From Streptomyces sp. NBC_01335 (GTDB lineage Bacteria; Actinomycetota; Actinomycetes; Streptomycetales; Streptomycetaceae), in assembly GCF_035953295.1 (NCBI RefSeq), contig NZ_CP108370.1, positions 2,666,001-2,730,000 on the forward strand: a stretch of DNA of 64,000 bases. Reading direction: 5' to 3'. The position numbers and the translations under genes were made by a program. Shown piece by piece: positions 52,832-60,635 of this stretch (position 1 is its first letter; the number at the start of each line of letters is the position of its first letter). The notes under the pieces are model-generated. The model ran no database searches. It was given only the letters and a program-made list of their open reading frames with translations, and had not been told where the DNA came from.

Positions 52832-53767
52832 TCAGCGCGGGGTCACCCAGCCCGGCACCCAGGTCCCGGCGGCGTCGTGTCCGGTCGTCGTGGCGGCGAT
52901 GTGGGCGCGGAGGGTGGCCAGGGCCGGGTGGGGGTTGTCCCGGTGCCAGAGGAGTGAGTGCGGGTAGACCGGCGTCGGGTCGGTCACCGGGATGCGGCGC
53001 AGGTCGTGGCCGGTGGGCCAGATGAGGCGGGTGTGCTCGCCCATGAAGGTGGCCAGGGCCGGGGTGTCGGCGATGGTGTCGAGGAGTGCGTCGGAGCCGA
53101 AGTTGGGGCCGGTCGCCTCGATGGTGAGGCCGAACCCGGCGACGAGGTCGTCGTAGTACGCGGCCCATTCGGTACCGGGGACGATGCCGGGCATCCAGAT
53201 CCGGTGCCCGGCGAGCTGGGCGACGGTCACCGACCGGGCGCCCGCCAGCGCGTGGGCGGGGCCGGTGAGGAGCTGGAGCGGCTCGTCGAGGACCCGGACC
53301 GACTCGATGTCCTCGGGCAGGGGCAGGCCGGGCGCGGCGACAGCGCGGAAGGACGCGTCGATCGCACCGGACCGGAGGGCGGCGAGGGCCGTCTCCATCT
53401 CGAACAGCATCACCACGTCGAGGTCGAGGTCGGGGTACGCCTGATGGAAGCCGCGCATCAGGCCCGACTGCGCGCCGCGCGAGTTCAGCACGTCGACGCG
53501 GAGCGGACGGCGGCCGGGGCGCACCGAGGCGACCGCGCGCTCGGCGACGCGCAGCAGTTCACGCGCGTGGGGCAGGAACGCCCGTCCGTCGATGGTGAGC
53601 TCGGCACCACGCGGGGCCCGGGTGAACAGCCGCACGCCGAGGCTGCCCTCCAGGGCGGCGATGCGCTTGGAGACGGCCTGCTGGGTGATCGACAGGTCGG
53701 TGGCGGCTTGTCGGAACCGGCCCGTTTCCGCGACGGCGACGAAGGTGCGTACCGCTTCGAGGTCCAT
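52832..53767 (-). CDS. LysR-family transcriptional regulator
   Basis: A 311-residue protein. The N-terminal HTH (F-R-Q-A-A-T-D-L-S-I-T-Q-Q-A-V-S-K-R-I-A-A-L-E) and a substrate-binding domain (about 90-300) follow the LysR pattern. ATG 53767 is chosen, as the HTH starts there. Divergent from the MFS gene, which it probably controls. Confidence 0.9.
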   Translation of the reverse strand: MDLEAVRTFVAVAETGRFRQAATDLSITQQAVSKRIAALEGSLGVRLFTRAPRGAELTIDGRAFLPHARELLRVAERAVASVRPGRRPLRVDVLNSRGAQSGLMRGFHQAYPDLDLDVVMLFEMETALAALRSGAIDASFRAVAAPGLPLPEDIESVRVLDEPLQLLTGPAHALAGARSVTVAQLAGHRIWMPGIVPGTEWAAYYDDLVAGFGLTIEATGPNFGSDALLDTIADTPALATFMGEHTRLIWPTGHDLRRIPVTDPTPVYPHSLLWHRDNPHPALATLRAHIAATTTGHDAAGTWVPGWVTPR

Positions 53768-53785
53768 GCCGACCCACCCTAGTGA

Positions 53786-53800
53786 ACAACGGAAGGTTGT
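53786..53800. promoter_or_regulatory. Candidate LysR box
   Basis: ACAAC-GGAAG-GTTGT: 5-base arms and 5-base centre, 19 bases upstream of the LysR start and in the shared spacer with the MFS gene. A plausible autoregulation site. Confidence 0.55.
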
Positions 53801-53894
53801 GAGCAGCAGGCTGTTCGGTTGTTTGACCTGCGGGTGTGCTGCCCGTTTAGCTCTCATGGGTCAACCTCGGTTTGTTCAGGTGGGAGCTTCGCGC

Positions 53895-55142
53895 ATGGTG
53901 AGCAGGAGGCCGTTGGGCCGGCCGTTCGGCCTGCTGTGGACGGCGTACGCGGTGAGCGCCTACGGGTCGGGGCTCGGGTTCGGCGCGTTGCCGCTGATCG
54001 CCGTGCTGGCGTTGCACGCCAGTCCCGCCGAGGTGTCCGCGCTCTCCGCGGTGGGGCCGGCGGTGGGGGCGCTGATCGCGCTGCCGCTCGCGCCGTGGGT
54101 GGAGTTCCGGCGCAAGCGGCCGGTCATGATCACGATGGACCTGACCCGGTTCGCGGCCATGGCGACGATCCCGGTCGCCTACGCCTTCGACCGGCTCGGT
54201 TTCGTCCAGCTGCTCACGGTCTCGGCCGTAGTCGCCGCGGCCAAGATCGCCTTCAACTCGGCCAGTGGCGCCTATCTCAAGGCCCTCGTCCCGCCGGACG
54301 ACCTGCTCGTGGCCAACGCGCGGTTCGAGTCCACGAACTGGAGCTCCATCGCGGTCGGGCCTCCGCTGGGCGGGGCGGCGATCGGCCTGTTCGGGCCGGT
54401 CGTCACCGTGGTCGCCGACGCGTTCAGCTACCTGCTCTCGGCGCTGTGCATCACCGCGATCCGCAGCCGGGAGGAAGCCCCGGTGACGGCGGGCAGGAGC
54501 CCGGCCCGGTCGGGCGCGCTGCTCGACGGCTGGCGGCACATCATGGGGCATTCCGGCTTGCGCGCGCTCTACCTCAACCAAGTGCTCGTCGCCGGTCTGA
54601 TCATGGCCACCGAGCCGCTGCTGGCCGTGCTTCTCCTCCGCCAACTCGGTTTCCCGCCCTGGCAGTACGCCCTCGCCTTCGCCGCCCCCTGCTTCGGCGG
54701 GCTCATCGGCTCGCGGCTGGCCCGCCGTGTCGTGGCCCGGTACGGCCGGGAACGGGTCTTCCGGACCGTCGGCACCCTGCGTGCCGTCTGGCTGATCGGC
54801 CTGGTCTTCGTGCGTCCCGGCGTCGTGGGCCTCGTCACCGTGATCGCCGTCGAGCTGGCGATCATCGTCAACATGAGCCTGTACAGCCCGGTGCTCGCCA
54901 CCTACCGGCTCGAACAGACCCCCCAGCACCTCGTCGCCCGCACCCTGTCGGCCTGGTCCATCGGCCAGCAGGCGTCCATCGCCGTCCTCACCGCCCTCGC
55001 CGGGCTGCTCGCCGACGCCACCGGCCCACGTACGGCGCTCGCGGTCGCCGGACTGCTCATCCTGGCCACCCCACTCCTGCTTCCCCGACGCGACCGGACC
55101 GGGTCGCCACACGAGACGGAACTGTCCCGAAGCCCTTCATGA
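53895..55142 (+). CDS. MFS transporter
   Basis: A 415-residue protein; ATG 53895 (GGGAG 9 bases before) is preferred over an upstream ATG at 53856 without ribosome site. Twelve spans are predicted in the MFS pattern: L-W-T-A-Y-A-V-S-A-Y-G-S-G first span, a cytoplasmic motif F-R-R-K-R-P-V, and the middle loop with R-S-R-E-E. Similar proteins with this start export drugs or macrolides. Divergent from the LysR gene; likely under its control. Confidence 0.88.
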   Translation: MVSRRPLGRPFGLLWTAYAVSAYGSGLGFGALPLIAVLALHASPAEVSALSAVGPAVGALIALPLAPWVEFRRKRPVMITMDLTRFAAMATIPVAYAFDRLGFVQLLTVSAVVAAAKIAFNSASGAYLKALVPPDDLLVANARFESTNWSSIAVGPPLGGAAIGLFGPVVTVVADAFSYLLSALCITAIRSREEAPVTAGRSPARSGALLDGWRHIMGHSGLRALYLNQVLVAGLIMATEPLLAVLLLRQLGFPPWQYALAFAAPCFGGLIGSRLARRVVARYGRERVFRTVGTLRAVWLIGLVFVRPGVVGLVTVIAVELAIIVNMSLYSPVLATYRLEQTPQHLVARTLSAWSIGQQASIAVLTALAGLLADATGPRTALAVAGLLILATPLLLPRRDRTGSPHETELSRSPS

Positions 55143-55195
55143 CCCGCGACCTCGCCGTCCGCCGGGCCATTTCGCCGGTCGGTCAGGTCGACGTC

Positions 55196-55291
55196 CTATA
55201 TTCCCTTGCTCTTTTCGGGGTGCCCCGAGACCGTGGACCGGGGCACGTCGAACATCTCGGCAGCCTGCCGGGGCGTCTTCTCGCTCTCCTC
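55196..55291 (-). pseudogene. Scrap of a serine recombinase C-terminal HTH
   Basis: The minus-strand code reads E-K-T-P-R-Q-A-A-E-M-F-D-V-P-R-S-T-V-S-G-H-P-E-K-S-K, close to the C-terminal HTH of resolvase-type recombinases (usual form: R-S-T-V-Y-G-H-L). Only about 30 residues remain; the catalytic serine domain is absent. It lies in the 288-base spacer after the MFS gene and marks past element activity. Confidence 0.7.
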
Positions 55292-55430
55292 GACGGGCCG
55301 TTGGGCGGGCGCGGTCCGGACCGGCAACGGCGAGCTTGCGCCGGAGCCCGCCGAACCGCCCGCAGGCCCGCGCGGAGGCGAACCGTCAGCGGCAGGTACC
55401 TGCTCCGGAACCGGGACGAGGGGGACACTC

Positions 55431-55592
55431 ATGGCTCGATGCAAGGCCTGCCCTGAGAGGAAGGGCGAGTGCCGTACGTGCAAGGGCACCGGGAAGACCT
55501 ACGGATGGGGCGGGCAGCGCAACTGCGACAAGTGCGGGGGCGACGGCGTCTGTTGCGGATGCAACGGCAAGGGGTACACATCCGGCTGGTAG
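55431..55592 (+). CDS. Mini Cys-rich zinc-knuckle protein
   Basis: A 53-residue protein; ATG 55431 follows GAGGGGG. It has a DnaJ-type zinc-finger pattern: C-x-x-C-P, C-x-x-C-x-G-T-G, C-x-x-C-x-G-x-G, C-C-x-C-x-G-x-G. Eleven... or so Gly/Cys pairs mean almost the whole protein is the finger. DnaJ cofactors bind unfolded protein through this fold, but here no J domain exists. The leader GGGGGACACTCATG is repeated ahead of the lipoprotein gene 427 bases downstream. Confidence 0.7.
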   Translation: MARCKACPERKGECRTCKGTGKTYGWGGQRNCDKCGGDGVCCGCNGKGYTSGW

Positions 55593-55857
55593 CGGCCGGC
55601 CGTGAAACTCGGGCGGCCCGGAGTCACAGGAAAGGGCTTCGGGCCGCGCCGAGCAATACGTGACGTCCCACCACGCGGTCCTACGAGTCCCAACTCCGCA
55701 CGTGCGACAGGGGAACCAGATCCAAATCGCCCACGTCGAACCGCGGAACACGAGGGGCCTCACCCTGGGCACGGTCTCATTCCCGCCGAGCCATGGCGAG
55801 GTCACTCGGCGGAGAGGGCGCGCTCCTCTCCGCCGCATCGACTGAGGGGGGACACTC

Positions 55858-56244
55858 ATGAGTTGGACCAGGCGATCCGCCGGCTTGCTGATGGCGGCGG
55901 CCATGGTGACATCGGTAGCCGCGTGCACGGACGAGGGCCACGCCGAGGTCCTGTGCGTCGCTCGGTACACCTACCAGGGCAGTTCGTACCAGGACGTGGG
56001 GAACGTGAAGTACACCGTCGGAAAGAAGCTCGGCGCCGCCACGGCACCGCCCTGCGACGACACCGGCGACTCGGGCGGGAACGAGGAGCCGGTCGGGACG
56101 GGGACACCTGCGTACGCAGTGGACGGCGTCTCCACCAGGGTCGCCATCGCTGTCGGGGACACGCCGGAGACGACCAGGTTGTACGCCGTCTACTCCGGCG
56201 CGAACCTCCCGCCCGAGGTGCAGAAGCTGGTCGACGGCTCCTGA
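55858..56244 (+). CDS. DUF6281-like lipoprotein
   Basis: A 128-residue protein; ATG 55858 follows GAGGGGG. Lipobox V-A-A-C gives the acylated Cys near residue 23. The mature domain starts with A-E-V-L-C-V-A-R-Y-T-Y-Q-G-S-S-Y and has a C-C pair (disulfide likely). Similar small Streptomyces lipoproteins are of unknown function. The 265-base gap before it has no clear gene. Confidence 0.8.
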   Translation: MSWTRRSAGLLMAAAMVTSVAACTDEGHAEVLCVARYTYQGSSYQDVGNVKYTVGKKLGAATAPPCDDTGDSGGNEEPVGTGTPAYAVDGVSTRVAIAVGDTPETTRLYAVYSGANLPPEVQKLVDGS

Positions 56245-56297
56245 TCCGACCGCTTCTGATCCGACGGCTCCTGATCTGCGCCTGATCAAAAACGCGG

Positions 56298-56335
56298 GGC
56301 TCGGTGTGGGTCCAGGGCTGACGCCACACCGAGCC
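56298..56335. terminator. Bidirectional terminator
   Basis: A perfect 12-base stem (56298-56309 with 56324-56335) and 14-base loop between the lipoprotein gene and the convergent gene at 56407. Confidence 0.85.
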
Positions 56336-56406
56336 GCGCGCAAGTGCCGTTCGCAGCCTCGCCCGGTCGCAGGCAGCCGGTAGCCGGTAGCCGACGAACC
56401 GGGTGA

Positions 56407-56844
56407 TCACGTGCCGGGCAGGCCCGAGGACGAACGGGAACCGGCCTCGACGCCGTCGATGGCCTCCACCGTGTCAGCGATGTCGTAGGCACCGTGGTCG
56501 TCGTCGCCGTCCTCCTCCTCCTCAAAGTCCTCGAAGTCCTCGACCTCACCGCGAGCGCCCAGCCGAGCCCCCCGGCTCTCGGCGATGCGTTTGACGTCCC
56601 GGAGCGCCTCGCTCAACCGGTCGGCGAGGTACCGGTACTCCGCCCCCGTGACCCGCCGATCCGCCAGCAGTGCGGTCGCGTGGTCGAGCAGGTTGCCCGC
56701 CATGCCGAGTTGGACGCTCTCGATGTTGTCCGCCATCCGCGAGACGTACCCGGTGCCGTCCCCCAGCACCCAGCACTGCTTGCCCCCGGCTCCGGTCCAC
56801 GGCAGCAGCCGGAACGTACCGCGTGCGCGATGCTCCTCGATCAT
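56407..56844 (-). CDS. Hypothetical protein partner of the XRE module
   Basis: A 145-residue protein; ATG 56844 follows GGAGGTC. It starts with a compact beta-like part (F-R-L-L-P-W-T-G-A-G-G-K-Q-C-W-V-L-G-D-G) and continues with helices and an acidic stretch E-D-F-E-D-F-E-E-E-E. Genes of this type commonly lie near XRE-DUF397 modules in Streptomyces. Overlaps the next upstream gene by four bases. Function unknown. Confidence 0.75.
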   Translation of the reverse strand: MIEEHRARGTFRLLPWTGAGGKQCWVLGDGTGYVSRMADNIESVQLGMAGNLLDHATALLADRRVTGAEYRYLADRLSEALRDVKRIAESRGARLGARGEVEDFEDFEEEEDGDDDHGAYDIADTVEAIDGVEAGSRSSSGLPGT

Positions 56845-57086
56845 GCCGCGACCTCCGTCACGGGAGTGGGCGGGGCGGTGGCCGCGATCCGGTCGGCACG
56901 CCACTCGTGCGCCAGGAGGTAGGGGCGGATCAGCTGCGTGTCCTCGCCGCGCAGGGGGCGTTCGCCGGTACGTCGGGTGGTGGGGCCGGACGGGTGCGGC
57001 CGGGGGCCCGGGGCGGGGAGGGCGACCCGGGAGGGTCGTACCAGCCGCCTCAGCGAGCCGGCGAACCGGCGGACGAGGTCCTTCAT
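56841..57086 (-). CDS. Small hypothetical protein
   Basis: An 81-residue basic protein; the start M-K-D-L-V-R-R at 57086 has AAGGAG 12 bases upstream, and an earlier in-frame ATG (57116) exists. The middle is Pro/Arg-rich. Overlaps the downstream gene by ATGA, so they are a pair. Divergent from the XRE regulator gene. No domain recognised. Confidence 0.6.
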   Translation of the reverse strand: MKDLVRRFAGSLRRLVRPSRVALPAPGPRPHPSGPTTRRTGERPLRGEDTQLIRPYLLAHEWRADRIAATAPPTPVTEVAA

Positions 57087-57193
57087 CTCTGCGCGTTCTC
57101 CTTCTGGTGACGGCACCCACGAACGGGTGCGTTCCGTGGTGAATCCATCACAGAGTGAGGGCGCTGCTGGCTACGCTGCCAGGGGTTTGGGCT

Positions 57194-57210
57194 TGACAGC
57201 CCGCCTGTCA
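57194..57210. promoter_or_regulatory. Candidate XRE operator
   Basis: TGACAG-CCCGC-CTGTCA, perfect 6-base arms, 22 bases before the regulator start and in the 145-base spacer shared with the divergent pair. Confidence 0.7.
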
Positions 57211-57231
57211 GGAAAGGGGAGTTGGTACCGC

Positions 57232-58071
57232 ATGGTTGTGGAGCAAAAGCCTCGGACTCTGAGGGAGAGGTACGGGGCGGAACTGCGACTACGGCGGTTG
57301 GCCGCCGGCCTGACACAGGGAGGGTTGGCCGCTGAGTTGCTCTGCTCATCAACTCTGGTCAGCCACTGGGAGGCGGGGCGACGGCTGCCGAACCCCGATG
57401 ACGCCCAGCGGATCGACCTTGTCCTAAAGACGGACGGCTTCTTCTTCCGTTGGCTGGAGGATCTGGACGCCAGATACGCGCAGTACTTCCAAGCGGTGAT
57501 CGAGCTGGAGCGCGAGGCCGTCCAAATCCGCAACTACGGCTCTCTCCTCATTCCTGGTCTGCTTCAAACAGAGGCATACGCACTTGCCGTGTTCCAGGCG
57601 TACCGCCCCAACCACTGTTCCGAGCCACTTGACGAGTACGTTGTCAAGCGCATGGAGCGCGGGCGGTTGCTCACCGAATCATCGACCCCGGTAGCGTGGA
57701 CGCTGCTGGACGAGGCGGCCCTCCGGCGTACCACCGGCGGGCCGGGCGTCATGGCGGAGCAACTGCACAAGGTGGCGGACATGGCCGAGGCCGGTCGCCT
57801 CCGACTGCACGTGCTGACTTTCGCGTCGGGGGCCCATGCTCTGCTGGAGAGCATGCTCTACCTGATGGACTTCGCCGACGCGAGTCCGATCGCCTACGTG
57901 GAGGGACTCCTCACCGGGCATCTGATGGACCAACCGGCCGAGGTTGAGGCGTGCCAGAGGGCCTACACACTTGCCTTGAGCGAGGCGGCATCCTGCCAGA
58001 AGTCAGTAGCCCTCGTCAGAAGCATCGCAAGGGAGTACGAGCATGCGCACCACGCAGATCAAGATCGCTGA
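57232..58071 (+). CDS. XRE-family regulator with DUF5753 domain
   Basis: A 279-residue protein. The HTH lies at about 13-60 (L-R-L-R-R-L-A-A-G-L-T-Q-G-G-L-A-A-E-L-L-C-S-S-T-L-V-S-H-W-E-A-G). The rest is a DUF5753 domain (about 95-270: Q-I-R-N-Y-G-S-L-L-I-P-G-L-L-Q-T-E-A-Y-A). This pair of HTH plus DUF5753 with a following DUF397 gene is the standard BldB/WhiJ-type module of Streptomyces, often affecting development or antibiotic production. Overlaps the DUF397 gene by 29 bases. Confidence 0.92.
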   Translation: MVVEQKPRTLRERYGAELRLRRLAAGLTQGGLAAELLCSSTLVSHWEAGRRLPNPDDAQRIDLVLKTDGFFFRWLEDLDARYAQYFQAVIELEREAVQIRNYGSLLIPGLLQTEAYALAVFQAYRPNHCSEPLDEYVVKRMERGRLLTESSTPVAWTLLDEAALRRTTGGPGVMAEQLHKVADMAEAGRLRLHVLTFASGAHALLESMLYLMDFADASPIAYVEGLLTGHLMDQPAEVEACQRAYTLALSEAASCQKSVALVRSIAREYEHAHHADQDR

Positions 58072-58273
58072 CATGGAAGGGATCACTGGTTGGTTCAAGT
58101 CCACTTACAGCGGCGGAGGTGGCGGCGCCAGCGACTGCCTCGAAGTAGCAAGCGGCCACTCCACCGTCCCCGTCCGCGACAGCAAGGCCGTCAACGGCCC
58201 CGCGCTCGTCTTCTCCACCGCCGGATGGTCCTCGTTCGTCGCCGCCGTCAAGAGCGGCGACTTCGACGCCTGA
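58043..58273 (+). CDS. DUF397 protein (WhiJ/BldB-module partner)
   Basis: A 76-residue protein; ATG 58043 follows AAGGGAG inside the XRE gene and overlaps it by 29 bases. The DUF397 core is present: W-F-K-S-T-Y-S, D-C-L-E-V-A, V-P-V-R-D-S-K and P-A-L-V-F-S-T-A-G-W-S-S-F-V. These small proteins antagonise or bind their XRE neighbour. Confidence 0.92.
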   Translation: MRTTQIKIADMEGITGWFKSTYSGGGGGASDCLEVASGHSTVPVRDSKAVNGPALVFSTAGWSSFVAAVKSGDFDA

Positions 58274-58282
58274 CCGGGCGCC

Positions 58283-58329
58283 GTACCGCCTACCGCCGTA
58301 CCGCCGTACCGCCGTACCGCCGTACCGCG
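58283..58329 (+). repeat. 8-base tandem repeat (GTACCGCC)
   Basis: About six copies, one with a 7-base unit, directly after the DUF397 stop. Confidence 0.9.
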
Positions 58330-58375
58330 TGGCGAACGCGCGCACCAGTGAACTGGGTCGGTTCCGTACGGTCGT

Positions 58376-59662
58376 TCACCCCTCCAGCGGGTGGATGCGG
58401 ATGCCCGCTTCCCGGCGTTGCTGGTACCGCCACACCTCGCTGAGTTCGTACGCGAGAGGATCGCCGGGTTCCCCCGGGCGGAGCGCGCGTTCCCCTTCCA
58501 CGCACCGCTCGTCGTCGTGGAGCGCCAGGCCGTCCACCGCGGCGAACCGGACCCGGCGGACCTCGTCGGTGAGCCGGGCGGCCATCGCGTCGGCGAGGGC
58601 TGGATCGCGGTCCCGGCCCACGGCGATCGTCCGGCAGGCGGCCTCCCGCACCAGGGCGTCCGGGTCGGCCGTCAGCTCCAGCAACGCGGCTCGGACGCCG
58701 CCCGGGAACGCCGACGACCTGCTGAAGCCGGCGGCCACCGTATGCCGGACCAGGGCGACCGGATGCCCGGCGTGCGGCAGGAGGGCAAGGTCGCCGCGCT
58801 GGTCGCCGTGCTCGGCGACGCCCGTCAGAACTTCAGCGAGCACGGCGTGGTCCGACTCGTGGGTGGACCAGTCGAGGAAGATCTCCAGGGCGGGTGCGGC
58901 GAACGCGTCCTCGTCGGACTCGTCGAAGAGATGGGTCAATCGCAGGACCTCGGCTCCCAACAGCCGGTGGAGCGGGCCGGGGTGGGTGCGCAGCGCCTCG
59001 GCGGCCGTCCAGGTCTCCTGGTCGCGTCGGTAGGCCAGGGTCATGGTGACGCCCGCCCACACGGCGTGCTCCTGGTCGGGGAAGGACATCGCGCGGTCCC
59101 TCATGTCCCGGAAGGGGACGCGGAGTCGGGTGCGGGGGCGCAGGGCCTCTTCCAGGAGAGTGAGGATCGCGGCGTGTCCTTCGCGCACGGTCGCTCCGGC
59201 GAGTGTGAGCTCGTCGACCCAGAGAAAGTCCTCCTCCTTCACCCGGGTCCGGGTGACCGCGCCCCCGGCTCCGGTGCGTCGTCGCAGTTCGGTCTCGGCT
59301 CCGCACCTGTACCGGTGGAGGGCCAGTTCGCGCATCTCCAGCAGCTCGGAGGAGGGGTAGTACGGCCGGCTTCCTCGTGCGAGGAGCGCTTCGACCAGGG
59401 CGGGCGAGCCGGATTCGACTGCTCGGCGCAAGGGCCGCACAGCGTCCGGACCGCACGTGCGGGGATCGGCGCCGTGGGTGATGAGCAGGCGGGTCGCCGC
59501 GTGGGAGTAGGTCTGGATCGCGAGGCAGAGGGCTGGTGCTCCGCGTGCGTCGCGGGTGTCGGGGTCCCCGCCCTCGGCGAGGATGTCCTGCAATCGGTCG
59601 GTGTCCCCGCTCCGGATCGCGGTGATCAACGGAGCCTCGACGGCGTCCCGTTCCTCGCTCAC
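58376..59662 (-). CDS. Ankyrin/HEAT-like repeat protein
   Basis: A 428-residue protein; GTG 59662 follows GGAGGGCGAGA (an earlier GTG at 59683 is less well placed). Residues about 8-110 hold ankyrin repeats (D-T-D-R-L-Q-D-I-L-A-E-G-G-D-P-D-T-R-D, A-T-R-L-L-I-T-H-G-A-D-P). The rest is helical with HEAT-like repeats (L-V-R-H-T-V-A-A-G, L-V-R-E-A-A-C-R-T-I-A, V-R-F-A-A-V-D-G-L-A-L). Such scaffolds bind other proteins. Next to the ATPase-HNH pair but separated by a spacer and probably its own transcript. Confidence 0.8.
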   Translation of the reverse strand: MSEERDAVEAPLITAIRSGDTDRLQDILAEGGDPDTRDARGAPALCLAIQTYSHAATRLLITHGADPRTCGPDAVRPLRRAVESGSPALVEALLARGSRPYYPSSELLEMRELALHRYRCGAETELRRRTGAGGAVTRTRVKEEDFLWVDELTLAGATVREGHAAILTLLEEALRPRTRLRVPFRDMRDRAMSFPDQEHAVWAGVTMTLAYRRDQETWTAAEALRTHPGPLHRLLGAEVLRLTHLFDESDEDAFAAPALEIFLDWSTHESDHAVLAEVLTGVAEHGDQRGDLALLPHAGHPVALVRHTVAAGFSRSSAFPGGVRAALLELTADPDALVREAACRTIAVGRDRDPALADAMAARLTDEVRRVRFAAVDGLALHDDERCVEGERALRPGEPGDPLAYELSEVWRYQQRREAGIRIHPLEG

Positions 59663-59689
59663 TCTCGCCCTCCCCCTCGACACACGGCT

Positions 59690-59740
59690 CAGGCCGCCGA
59701 CGGCCCCGCGCTCGTCTTCCCGCCCGCCGGGTTCCGGTGC
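59690..59740 (+). pseudogene. DUF397 C-terminal scrap
   Basis: The plus-strand code Q-A-A-D-G-P-A-L-V-F-P-P-A-G-F-R matches the C-terminal motif of DUF397. Eighteen bases (59702-59719) are identical to the intact gene at 58196-58213. The rest of the domain is missing. Confidence 0.65.
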
Positions 59741-59743
59741 TCA

Positions 59744-59788
59744 GCGGGCTCGTGACCGGCGGGCTCGTGACCGGCGGCCTCGTCGGCC
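59744..59788 (+). repeat. 15-base tandem repeat
   Basis: Two perfect copies of GCGGGCTCGTGACCG (59744-59758, 59759-59773) and one altered copy to 59788, in the spacer between the ankyrin and HNH genes. Confidence 0.88.
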
Positions 59789-59876
59789 GACGCACTCGTC
59801 TCCACCGGTGGCTCTCCTCCGGACTCGGCCATGGAACCTCTGGACCCGCACATGAAGAATGGCAGGTCTCGCACCC

Positions 59877-60635
59877 TCACGCCCGCGCGAGGAAACTCGC
59901 CCGCAACTCCGGTTCGCGCAGCAGCGCCAGGGTCTCCTCCTCGCCGTCGAAGAGCAGGTCGGCCGCAGGGTGCGCGGACTGGTGGAACATCGCGGCGAGT
60001 ACGTCGGCGAGCGGGCGGTCCCAGGCGACGCGGGCGACCTCGTCGGCCTTGGTGTGCTGGCCCCGGTCGGTGGCTATGCGCCAGAGTTCGACGGACTGCT
60101 TGGCCGTGGCGTAGGCGGTGCGGCGCCCGGCGACGAGTACGCCGCGCCGGTTGAGGCCGAACACGTCTATGCAGGCTTCGCCCTGGGCGCTGAGGCCCTT
60201 GTACGTACAGAGCGGCAGCACCAGCCGTAAGTGGTGCAGCGGGTCGTCCAGGGTGGGGTCGAGGAGGAGGGGTCTGCCGGTGCGGGCGTCGCGCGGGAAG
60301 AGGTCGCGCTTCTGGTTGCTGTTGCAGTAGGAGCAGGCCAGCAGGTAGTTGGTCCAGTCGAAGGTGCGCAGCGGCGCCTGGCTCTTCGGCTCGAAGTGGT
60401 CGATGTCGGTGCCCTGGCTGTCGCCGCAGTACATGCAGCGCTGGTGGCCGGGGGCCATGTCGGTGAGGGCGGCGAGGACTCCGGGGCGCACCCGTCTGCG
60501 GACGGCGAAACGGCCCCAGAGGCCGATCGCGGTCGCCTTGCGGTCGGAGGCCGCCGCGTCCGCGATCTGCCGGGTGTAGGTCGCCAGGTGTTCCTGGGTG
60601 TCCGGGGGGAGTTCGGGGCGGACCATCCGGATCAC
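59877..60635 (-). CDS. HNH endonuclease, PtuB-like (Septu)
   Basis: A 252-residue protein. GTG 60635 overlaps the ATPase stop by four bases. The nuclease core is C-M-Y-C-G (Cys67, Cys70), T-D-I-D-H-F-E-P-K-S (His80), W-T-N-Y-L-L-A-C-S-Y-C-N (Asn96, Cys101, Cys104) and a D-P-T-L-D-D-P block. The same order of motifs is found in PtuB, the nuclease of Septu. With the ATPase it should cut DNA on phage infection, as in known Septu systems. The active residues look intact. Confidence 0.82.
   Translation of the reverse strand: MIRMVRPELPPDTQEHLATYTRQIADAAASDRKATAIGLWGRFAVRRRVRPGVLAALTDMAPGHQRCMYCGDSQGTDIDHFEPKSQAPLRTFDWTNYLLACSYCNSNQKRDLFPRDARTGRPLLLDPTLDDPLHHLRLVLPLCTYKGLSAQGEACIDVFGLNRRGVLVAGRRTAYATAKQSVELWRIATDRGQHTKADEVARVAWDRPLADVLAAMFHQSAHPAADLLFDGEEETLALLREPELRASFLARA

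Noticed and set aside
55660..55845. 61-residue plus-strand ORF before the DUF6281 gene
   Set aside because: No recognised domain and no convincing ribosome site; cannot support it.
59689..59832. 47-residue minus-strand ORF with A-G-H-E-P repeats
   Set aside because: It follows from the 15-base repeat, has no ribosome site of note and overlaps the DUF397 scrap.
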